Source: Zoroaster sp. YZ-2022
Taxonomy: Eukaryota > Echinodermata > Asteroidea > Forcipulatida > Zoroasteridae
NCBI GenBank assembly: GCA_029582265.1
Contig: CM055837.1
Location: forward strand, 14,836,777 to 14,900,776
Direction: 5' to 3'
Length of the DNA: 64,000 bases
Part shown: positions 56,601 through 64,000 of the stretch, in pieces
How the letters are laid out: each line of letters begins with the position of its first letter
Numbering within the stretch: position 1 is the first letter of the stretch
Notes under the pieces: model-generated
Databases searched by the model: none
The model's input: the letters and a program-made list of their open reading frames with translations, nothing else
Told to the model about the DNA's origin: nothing
Position numbers and translations under genes: made by a program

Positions 56601-59600
56601 TAACGAAGGTTGAGATACGAGTTGTGCGATACGGTTCTTTTCAGAACCTGTATCTCAGCTTCACGTTAGTTGAGATAAACACATGGTGTTACCGCAAACC
56701 GAAACGATATGAAGACCTTTGTTATGACACCGATACAATCAGCATGGTTCGATCTGTGATTTAATAGAAACGAACCAAAAAACAACAATAAACATCTGAT
56801 AAACTGATTTACAATTAACTAATTATCTCAAATTTAGTTACATGAACATAATACTGATTAAAACAATTGTTTATCAAAAATTGTGTCCCCTTTGTATTAA
56901 TTCTCTTTGCCTAAATTTTGCTTTGTCTCAACATCAATCAGCTTCAAGCATCAATATATGAAATTAAATCTCCAAATTTAACCTTATTCAACTTAAATCA
57001 TCACATTATCCACAGCTAAAAACATAACTAGTCATGTTGTATACCGTAGTAACGCATACATGCACTATCCTATTTAAGCAATAAACACTACACGTTGTTA
57101 AACCTCGTGCTCAGAAGAAATAATCAGGTAAATTTTGCCATCAAATATTACAATAATTACTAACCGTAATTTACCATCCTTGATACAAACTTAACTTAAA
57201 TAACTAATCTTTATTTTAAATGGTTTATTTTATACTTACAACATTGGGCGCATTCAAAAAGGGACAAAAATCAATGGAGTTAGTCACGACGATAGAATGG
57301 TTTCTATAAAATTATATCTGGCGAATGACGCACAACAGCGCCCTCATTAGACCAAAGAATAACTCACGCCTATGACGTCACATTGCTAAATTACTAATAC
57401 ATGTACATGTTATCCGCAACACATTTCACACCAGATGTCATTGACTCCATTTGATGTTTTGAGGTTTCAGCCATGTTTTGCCTCTTTAGTCGCTATTGTT
57501 GCACAGTCAATGTACACGTACGTACATAATCTCTGTTGTTTGTACAGACTGTTTGGACACCCGCGTCTAATCATGTGACAGGAGGTGCGGAATCGAAATG
57601 TAACCAATCACAATTAATGTCTGGGATTGATGTGTGTAATGTTTATGGTTTAATTGTTGTGACATATTAAGTGGGGTACTAAGATAAGTGGGATTCTTAG
57701 ATATTTCGTGGATAGGTAGTTAAGTGCCCACTTAAGTTAGTAAGCTGGATGCTTGTGATTTAAGCGCAATCTTGAGTGCCAAGTTAACTTTTGTGAATAT
57801 CTCCCTCCAGAAGAGCACACCAAGCGAAACGTCCAGTGAAACAATCAATGATTTTGTCAACAAACAGGGACAAAGTGTCGCATTATTAAATCTACTAAAA
57901 GGTGCTACTCACATTTGTTATTATGTTCAGTGCACGAGTCTCATTTAAGCTGAGTAAAATGCTCCATACCATACCGTACTGCTTGTAGCATTGCATTGAC
58001 GGATATAGGGGGCTGTGCCCCCTTTTTATCGCCGTGCGTGTAAATTCATAAGTTTGTGTGCCCCTTAATTTGGCAGTGTTCCTTAATTTGTTTTTACCCT
58101 TAATGATTGTAACTTCTCTTCATTTTTGTATTACAGGGCTGTTAACAGTATGGTGTACTATGGTCTTAGCTTAAGCACTTCTGACCTTGGGGTAGACGAC
58201 TACGTGGCTGCAGCAATCTCAGGATTAGTGGAATTCCCGTCATTGCTTTTCTGCATCTTCGCATTGCAGTACGGCCGGAGAATCACCCTAAGTGGTACCA
58301 TGGTGATTGGAGGCATAGCCTGCATGATTACTGCTTTTCTAGGTAATATTTAACGCAGTTCCAATCTTCAATAATGTGTCGTCAAGATACTGAGTACTGA
58401 ACGGCGGCTATATCGCATCGGCGGCTGTATCGCATTTACCAGATGGTACATTTAACTTGTAGTAATAATTTAATTTCGACTAAATAAGCTGAATATAGAG
58501 GGTGTTTGTCATTGGGAAAACCACATTACTCCCTGCTATAGGCTGTGCACTAATACAACAGTGGTTTCACGTGTCACTGATCCAGTGATCTCATTTGCAA
58601 AGGCATTCGCTATGGAGCCCAAATAGTTCACGTTTCCCAGAATTACACGAGTGAATTGTATTCTTTTTGAAAACATTGGGTTCACTAAAATATCCACCAT
58701 CACCTGAAAAGCAGCCTACTAGAGTATTTCTCAAAGCGAGGACAGTGTGCGTAGCACACAATTTGGTTAGGCCTAACCTACTTTCATACGTTTACAATGT
58801 TCTATATCAGCACATCAGTTCCATCATGTCTAAGTTTATATACAGGCTAGATCTACTAGAAATTAATGTTTTATAAGTATTTATTCTACTTATGCAACGA
58901 ATCTTTGATAGCGTCCTGCGTAACATATGCATTATTCTGGTATGAAAACACAGCTTGTTAAAATTTGAAGCCGGATCTATCATCGATTCTCCTGGGTTGG
59001 GTCACTTCGCAGCGCCATTTTATAGACCATACACTCTACAAAATGTACAGCCAACTATCGTCTTTTGCTGAAACGTCTTGCTACATCCCTGCCTCTTTCT
59101 CACCCCCTTCTAAATATCGTACCCTCTTCTATGTTACTGGGTTTATCACTGAGTTGGATTTTTTTCCTGAACCAAACCAGGAGTCTTTCTCAGACCATTT
59201 TGTTTTATTTGTAAGGAGAAAAAACTCTTCCCTAAATATTTGAACATAAATTAAATAGAAACGCACTGCTAATCAGCGATATACTGAAACAGCTGCTAGA
59301 GTGAATGACGCCCTCATAAGTTCGTGCAAGGATCGAGCGGATAATGGCTTTAATGAACCTCGTTTTTATTTATTTGCTACAGACATGGGCATAGCAAGGA
59401 CAGTTATTGCCATGATTGGAAAGTTTTGCATTACCGCGTCATTTGCGACCATTTACGTTGTGTCTGGGGAAATATTCCCCACACCTGTCAGGTAAGTGCC
59501 AAGGACTATACCATGTTTGTTTTAAAGGGTATCCTCAACCATTAGGGCTGCAAATTCCAAACCTGTTTTTGGAATTGACAGTGTCCAAGTTACATGTACA

Positions 59601-62519
59601 TTTTTCCGACAAATATTTCTGGATTAAGTCTTTTGGCAGCCAATTTGAAGTTAAAGATATGTTTGGCTTAGAAGACCCACAAAGTAGAATTTATAAAGAG
59701 AATGAATTTTGAAAGATAATATCGTTGTTAAACAAAAAATATGTAATTCAGATATCAAACACTGTATGTATATAAACGCAATATTTCCAACGCGATTGGT
59801 TCTGATTGACAGCCGCGCTGGCCAATCGGAAGAATGCCCACGCCTTCAGCCAGTTAATTACAATAAATTGTGTGGTCACGTGCAAGCTCAGGATTAAAGC
59901 GCAGGTCCTGCCTTTTATTAATTTGAGTTTTTAATTTACTGGTACAAATGGCGGATTTTTTTCCATTCTATATGTCTCTCAAATTAAAGTACATAATTTC
60001 CTTAACCCTAGGAAAATAGCAGTTCAAGTTGATTATAATCTACTTTTTACCATCACTAACCGACCAAAACACGTGCGATACATCTTTAACATGAGGTAGA
60101 ATGTTTTACAGTTTTAAACTTTTTAATTTAAGTGTTCGGCATTTGTCAGTGATAACTGAACTGAACCACCTAATTATTGGGCTGTGAACTCTAGGCTACT
60201 ATAAAGAAGTTAGTTATCAAACATGTTCCCGTTCACTCTACAGGAGTGCTGGTATGGGACTATCATCAACAGCAGCCCGTGTTTCAGGCATCCTCTCCCC
60301 GTTCATCCTACAGTTGAAATCTGTCTGGCCACCACTACCTTTTATCTTGTTTGGGTGTTTCTCGGTAGCCGCTGGGTTACTAGCGTTGCTTCTTCCTGAG
60401 ACGAATAAAAAGAAACTTCCAGAGACATTGGAAGAAGGAGAAGCATTTGGGAAGTATGTACAGTTTCATAATGCATCTATCCACAAGTACCATTATATAC
60501 CTTAAGCATTGACGTCACAAACTCAAGGTCAACCTTGTTTACAGACATAATAGGGTCGCTCACTGGTATACATGTATGAGCGCTACGTGTACGCACACTT
60601 AAAAGCGCAACAAACGTACGCGCTGCACGCATATATGAACCAATGAGTGACCTTTTGGTTCTGAACGAGGGCGCATAATATACAAATATAACATGGTTTG
60701 AGGGTGGACAGTCGATATTACTATACCTCATACATATTCATGATCGAGAGCCGAATTCTCACTGGTCCATTCACCATCACGTGCCAGATGCTATTTTGGC
60801 TATTTCCCAAGCGCCCGCGAGTATTCACGCACAGGGTAAATACGCATGCGCAGTAGTGCGTAGTAGACTGTCGCATCGGGGAACAGTCCCTGCGGGGAAA
60901 CAGTCCCGGCGATCTGTTCCCTGCATCCGGGAACATGCCAGCGGGGAACAGTCACACGGGTGTAGTACTCACGCGCGAACATCGCCCAAGCTACATGCAC
61001 ATGAAAAGATGGCGGTAAATGTCAATTCGCGTTTTCCCGAGCTCAATGATGCCGAACTAGAGAATATTGTGAATATGTATGAGGTATAGTAAAACAAATA
61101 TAACATGGTTTATTTCGGGTGGACAGTCGATATTAGCTCCCCTCGGTATTGGAAGTTGAGAAAATAGTTCCCTCGGCTTCGCCTCGGGAACTAGTTTCTC
61201 AACTTCCAATACCGAGGGAGCCACATCGACTGTCCACCCTCAAACCATAAAATATATTTAGATATTAGCTCCCATCGGTATTGGAAGTTGAGAAACTAGT
61301 TCCCGAGGCGAAGCCAAGGGAACTAGTTTGTCAACTTCCAATACCGAGGGGAGCTAATATCGACTGTCCACCCGAAATAAACCATGTTATATTTGTTTTT
61401 ACTATACCTCATACATATTCACAATATTCTCTAGTTCGGCATCATTGAGCTCGGTAAAACGCGAATTGACATTTACGTGTGCCGCCATCTTCGCGATGTT
61501 CGCGCGCGGGGAACAGATCGCCGGGACTGTTCCCCGATGCGACAGTCTACTACGCACTACTGCGCATGCGTATTTACCCTGTGCGTGAATACTCGATCGC
61601 GGGCGCTTGGTAAATAGCCAAAATAGCATCTGGCAAGTAAAACTATTTGCACTGACAGTGTCCTTGAGAGCAATAGACCTTATGCGTTGACGTCATCACG
61701 CCGCCATCTTAGAGGTAAAACGATGATGAAACAATGGAAACGCACATCTATACACGCGCGGCGCACAGATTGGGCCAATGAGCAAGCTTCTTTTGACCTC
61801 TAGCCGAGGGCGCCCTACTCAAATGACATCCTGTGCATAAGGTCTATTGTGCGATTCTATGGCAGGTAACAGTGTGCATGTTTTGTTTTCTCAACATCAA
61901 GTTACAATCTAATTCGGTCTTGTCTCCGATCAGCAAAATGGTAACTCTTACCTGAACCACGATCAATCGTTCAATCCAGGTGTGCTCATGCACATCATTA
62001 AACACATACAGACTACCCTCAAAACGTACCTCGTGAAGCTAGTATTTAATTCATAACTTCTATGTATTTCTTTCTTTCATTTAAAACGTTATCTTTCTGT
62101 TTTTATGTTCGCGACATGAGCGCTCCTCTTTTGGAGTGGAGGTGTGCTCGTTATACATGTAGGAATATGCGTGCACTAGTGCTTGATAAATTCAACTTAT
62201 TTAATTCATTTTCATCTATAACTCTATTGCTACTGTGATTCAAGTATAGGTATTAGTCAAGTATAAGTTATCATTGATGAAGTATAAATACTGAATGTGG
62301 CGGCCCTTAAATAAACGTGACAGTGTCGCATGTATTTACCAGATTTTATTTTCATATTTCCTTTCAAGGCCAAAATGTTTTGGAGGCAGTGGTAAGGATG
62401 ACGATGACGATATTACCATGGTAACAGTTGGAATTACCGATAAAGAAGTGAGGAAGGAGGTGGATAACAAAGCCTTTGAAAATGACTACGAAGAAGTTCA
62501 GAAGGAGATTGAGATGTAA
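39693..62519 (+). CDS. SLC22-family organic ion transporter (OCT/OCTN/OAT-like)
   Basis: Ten exons: 39693-40154, 40584-40687, 43769-43923, 44302-44470, 46313-46454, 50495-50586, 58137-58342, 59383-59491, 60244-60453 and 62369-62519. All junctions are GT-AG and in phase; the sum is 1800 nt, 599 aa, normal for SLC22. The product is a 12-helix plasma-membrane MFS carrier of organic cations, zwitterions or anions. Visible: [18 protein letters not shown] start, TM1, a large Cys-containing extracellular loop with sequons NCT and [19 protein letters not shown], the MFS motif [70 protein letters not shown] and an acidic-basic cytoplasmic tail from about residue 550. Substrate cannot be told. The junction before AMIGKF ([15 protein letters not shown]) is slightly short for the family, so alternative splicing there is possible. 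AATAAA follows at 62785. Confidence 0.93.
41172..41376. mobile_element. TIR element with TTTCACACTAG ends
   Basis: TTTCACACTAG and CTAGTGTGAAA are perfect inverted ends about 205 bp apart in intron 2 of the transporter. The interior is full of TTCCCGGGAA palindromes. It has no coding capacity. A similar CCCGGG-rich patch is at 15525-15665. Confidence 0.65.
41760..42060. other. GC-rich unique patch with AGCGAATAGCGT repeats
   Basis: CATAGCGAATAGCGTAGCGA repeats head a GC-rich stretch (GGACGCGAGGATCGAGGAGG and on) inside intron 2. Its composition differs sharply from the AT-rich surroundings. I cannot assign it; it may be a transposon fragment. Confidence 0.35.
42411..42645. mobile_element. 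Foldback MITE with GCGTTCCGCTTGCGCGAA ends
   Basis: TGCGTTCCGCTTGCGCGAAC at the left and TTCGCGCAAGCGGAACGCA at the right are near-perfect inverted repeats, and many AACGTTGGC/GCCAACGTT words lie between them. It sits inside a larger segment related to the 16115-16480 element. Confidence 0.7.
44519..44859. repeat. 341-bp near-perfect palindrome
   Basis: Arms of 169 bp (44519-44687 and 44691-44859) are exact complements except for one site (C at 44640 against A at 44738), around a 3-bp spacer. It begins 48 bp after the exon 4 donor of the transporter, and its right end touches the CAGTG terminus of a hAT element at 44860. A transcript would form a very long hairpin. Confidence 0.9.
44860..46209 (+). 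mobile_element. hAT transposon relic
   Basis: Left end CAGTGATGTAGTGCC and right end, as complement, CAGTGTTGGAGC share the CAGTG start of hAT elements. Subterminal repeats of GGCCTTGGCCTTGAGG-like words in both orientations lie at each end. The interior carries the transposase C-terminal domain at 45376-45618. At about 1.35 kb it is far shorter than an autonomous hAT, so it is internally deleted. No matching 8-bp target duplication is visible. Confidence 0.75.
45376..45618 (+). pseudogene. hAT transposase C-terminal dimerisation domain
   Basis: The frame contains [39 protein letters not shown] and FLKCNEH, the diagnostic hATC dimerisation block. The N-terminal zinc finger and catalytic DDE parts are missing, so the protein could not transpose DNA. 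Confidence 0.85.
46660..46820. repeat. GTCGAGTTGTC array, third copy
   Basis: Reverse-orientation units (GACAACTCGACCC) with alternating CACGA and TTGTG spacers, starting with GGTCATAAGACAACTC. It sits in intron 5 of the transporter, about 200 bp after exon 5. Confidence 0.8.
47757..48524. mobile_element. TIR element, GGCGGATCCAG ends, with nested element
   Basis: TTGGCGGATCCAGGGGGG and CTGGATCCGCCCATG are inverted; ACCAAC occurs outside both ends (47757 and about 48522) and may be a target duplication. Nested inside, 47826-48345 has its own long inverted repeats (TTTAAAGAGGCACTCTAAGG and CCTTAGAGCCCCTCTTTAAA, extending about 90 bp each side with differences). Confidence 0.65.
48619..50350. 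repeat. Satellite-bearing element, ~148-bp tandem unit
   Basis: From about 49180 to 50220 seven to eight units of about 148 bp repeat CATATCTCAACAACCACAAG, ATTGTACAGATTGTTAATTG, GTGACCCCAATTTGACC and CTTCCTGTCCAAACCGGAAG. Upstream, two diverged copies (48719 and 49037) of a segment with ACACATACTTGCAAACTTCA and GTCATCAGATATCGAATT precede the array. AGGTGTTCGG at 48621 and CCGAACACCT at about 50345 are inverted, so the whole may be one element with an internal satellite. Confidence 0.75.
50587..53530. other. First part of transporter intron 6
   Basis: An (AC)n tract lies at 50755-50772. A minus-strand frame at 50800-51135 shows no family resemblance. Apart from the inverted repeats at 52560-53115, listed separately, nothing is recognised. 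Confidence 0.4.
52580..53115. repeat. Inverted repeat cluster with TGACGTCA
   Basis: CTGAAGATCTGACGTCACAC at about 52831 and its complement at about 52714 form a perfect 29-bp inverted repeat. Between them is a hairpin CTGTCTTTATCC/GGATAAAGACAG (52773-52801). Diverged copies of GGCCGCCATGTT and ATCCAATGAAATCCCTTG recur at 52640, 52890, 52741 and 53029. CRE-like TGACGTCA lies within both arms. Confidence 0.75.
53626..53698 (-). repeat. tRNA-like domain, inverted copy
   Basis: On the minus strand: TTAGCTCAGTTGGTAGAGGG, CTCGTACGGTATTCGAG and GGTTCGAGTCCGGCATCAGC. It matches the five tandem copies except at the 5' acceptor side (TGTGTGTTAG instead of GGCTGGTTAG), so the acceptor stem is broken here. 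Confidence 0.8.
53788..53899 (+). promoter_or_regulatory. Heat-shock-type promoter: HSE cluster and TATA box
   Basis: GAACGTTCTGGAAGTTTC at 53789-53806 is a perfect four-unit heat shock element (GAA and TTC alternating every 5 bp). A three-unit site, GAAATTTCTAGAA, is at 53831-53843 and a two-unit site, TTCTAGAA, at 53872-53879. TATAAATA follows at 53892-53899. Spacing and layout are those of animal hsp70 promoters bound by HSF1. Transcription would start near 53925 and run to the right. Confidence 0.75.
54583..56046 (+). repeat. Five tandem 320-bp units with tRNA-like domain
   Basis: tRNA-like domains at 54664-54735, 54984-55055, 55304-55375, 55624-55695 and 55944-56015, exactly 320 bp apart. 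Each has a paired acceptor (GGCTGGT/ATCAGCC), D stem GCTC/GAGC, A-box and perfect GGTTCGAGTCC B box, and a T arm with one mismatch. The anticodon arm is defective (T-T pair, C before a GGT anticodon position), so a working tRNA-Thr is unlikely. Units 2 and 4 look identical, as do 3 and 5, implying an exact 640-bp duplication. Unit 1 lacks about 45 bp. Confidence 0.85.
56595..56707 (+). mobile_element. Retroposon copy C, truncated, 13-bp target duplication
   Basis: Flanked by TATGAAGACCTTT at 56582-56594 and 56708-56720. It ends ACCGCAAACCGAAACGA on the + strand, the constant 3' end of copies A and B, and is strongly 5'-truncated. Confidence 0.8.
56721..58136. other. Last part of transporter intron 6
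   Basis: AT-rich, no gene. At about 57809-57835, GAAGAGCACACCAAGCGAAACG has the look of the degenerate hammerhead-like motifs. A GGGGGCTGTGCCCCC hairpin is at 58008-58023. Confidence 0.4.
60708..61640. repeat. Large inverted duplication carrying a mini start exon
   Basis: Left arm about 60781-61130 and right arm about 61360-61635 are inverted copies with differences. Each encodes a short frame with [17 protein letters not shown] and NMYEV before a stop that overlaps a possible donor (GAG|GTATAG): + strand at about 61010-61089, minus strand at about 61402-61490. The centre holds two hairpins (61118-61242 and 61263-61372) made of TATTGGAAGTTGAGAAA and its complement. CAGTCGATATTAGCTCCC and GACTGTCCACCC mark the edges of the central modules. 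It lies in intron 9 of the transporter. Confidence 0.8.
61672..61848. mobile_element. Short MITE with AATAGACCTTATGC ends
   Basis: AATAGACCTTATGC and GCATAAGGTCTATT are perfect 14-bp inverted ends 177 bp apart. TTGACGTCAT follows the left end, so a CRE-like site is carried inside. No coding frame or clear target duplication. Confidence 0.75.
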
Positions 62520-64000
62520 AGATACCAAGAAGCTGTTAAGAAATTAATGTTTTGCTGCATATCTTGAATTCAGTGGAATTTTGACTTTCTTTGAATTATA
62601 CATGTATAAATTGAATAACCAACCTGCGAAAGTTTCAGCTTATTAGGTTGTGTCGTTAACGAGAAAATAATGAAATATTTAAGGTTTTTGCGTTAATTCT
62701 AAAATGGAATTTATAAAACAGTAAGCTACCACTTCAGACAAACTTTACTTATTTTAATTATCGTAAGAATAATAACACCTCAAAAATAAATTTTTGGGGG
62801 AACGTTTGATACCTTCGTTAGTTCTACCCCAAGTAAGTTAATTAACGTTAAAATTCGAACATTTTGATTTGTTATTTTTTTAATTTTTTAAATGAATTAA
62901 TAGGCTTTCCGCGTTAGTATTTACACAGTTGTATGTATCTGATCATGCTTGAAAATGTTTTTAAATTTGGCATGAACCATGTTAAGTAGCTAGTATTATA
63001 ATTGTCTAAATGATTGAAATATTATGTTTTGGTCCCGTCACGACGTTATTCGTTTTTTCTCGCATACAATGTAAGAAACATGGACATTTTAATCCCTAAT
63101 ATTAATTTAAACACTGCCCAAGAGAACAAGAAGCATGAGGGATGCCCAAGCTAAAGATCATATATTTTGAGTAGGTATTAATCAGATGATGATGAACATT
63201 AGATTTGAAGGTCTGTATCACGACTAACCCGTGAGGGTTCTACACGGTGACCTAGGAAGCAAAACACATACTGCAGAAGTAAATCACCACAAAGAAATCC
63301 AGAAAATAAATTTACATTAATTAAAAATTTATTTACAAATTAGTTTATTACAATTCATTTATTCCTTTCAAATTATTCCATTAATTATCCAAATCACTAT
63401 AGGCCTAATATAACCATTAATTCATTAAACTACTTTAAAAATCGTATCCTTGATCTTTATTACTTGATCACACGATTACTCGACCAACCACCGCATCACT
63501 CCTTAACTTAGTTATTCCATTCCAATTATTCCATTGTTTATACAAATAACTAATGAAATTACTTTATACTTCAACTATAATCTAGATATATTTATCCAAT
63601 CCAATATAAATCACCGAACAATCTAGACTCGATTCGATCCGCACCACTCTAATACATAGATTAATATTCTCAACAACCACCACCTCGCATTCTTGCATAA
63701 GCGGTTGCATCCCTGAAGCTGCCGTCATAAAATTACACCTCCCTCATTATATTTATAAACCCGTAGTGTATTTTTAATAAGTACTACGTTGAGCCTGTTG
63801 CTCCTCCACTTGATAGAAGTTTGTAGTCTGCATAGTATATGGACAGGTAAGATGCTTACTGTGACCTTTATGGACGTCTAGCCTCCAAACACATGAAATT
63901 CATTGCGTTCTCGTAAGGTAAATGTTGAAACAAGGCAGTCGTTGAAACAAGGCAGTCAAGAAAACGGTTGCACAAGGGCCATCTATAATAATTACAAATT
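62520..64000. other. Transporter 3' flank, no further gene seen
   Basis: The first 270 bp is probably 3' UTR, closing at AATAAA (62785-62790). Beyond that the sequence is AT-rich and I see no exon, tRNA or paired transposon ends to the window edge. Confidence 0.45.

Noticed and set aside
57541..57590. LFGHPRLIM frame resembling the SLC22 LFRTPN motif
   Set aside because: A stop follows at once and there is no matching donor phase; the true exon is at 50495-50586.

Overview
This is a gene-poor, AT-rich animal genome window with spliced genes and a very dense load of miniature transposons, SINEs, satellites and retroelement relics. Intron phases, GT-AG junctions, the tandem class A GPCR paralogs and the repeat style suggest a marine invertebrate deuterostome, most likely an echinoderm. 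That assignment is inference; no rRNA or mitochondrial marker is present.

Layout. (1) 2.8-12.5 kb: two tandem orphan rhodopsin-family GPCR genes on the + strand (2828-4478 and 10484-12524), each with one phase-2 intron at the same place, separated by a hAT MITE, palindromic repeats and minisatellites. (2) 12.5-17.2 kb: transposon-rich spacer with a PIF/Harbinger-like MITE (TAA duplication), a reverse transcriptase fragment beside a hammerhead-like fold, and a piggyBac-like MITE (TTAA). (3) 17.3-25.0 kb, minus strand: a complete six-exon gene for proteasome assembly chaperone 1 (PSMG1), 274 aa, rebuilt from exons that all join in phase. (4) 25-35 kb: a Tc1/mariner relic, SINEs and two tentative unidentified genes (minus strand ending at 29222, plus strand ending at 35004). 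(5) 35-39.6 kb: satellites, including a 31-bp minisatellite of about 17 copies. (6) 39.7-62.5 kb, + strand: a complete ten-exon SLC22-type organic ion transporter gene, 599 aa. Two of its exons (46313-46454 and 50495-50586) are too short or out of frame to show as ORFs, yet they restore the reading frame exactly. Its introns hold a 341-bp near-perfect palindrome abutting a hAT element, a ~148-bp satellite, an inverted duplication with its own small start exon, and a 2.4-kb element with tRNA-like inverted ends and a heat-shock-type promoter.

The genes are unrelated housekeeping, receptor and transport functions; nothing indicates an operon-like functional unit. The most unusual material is mobile: the heat-shock-element/TATA module inside a tRNA-ended element lying in sense orientation in a transporter intron; a retroposon family with 12-13 bp target duplications and a constant 3' end carrying hammerhead-like cores; and the palindrome/hAT junction. 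Database identity and transcription could not be checked here.
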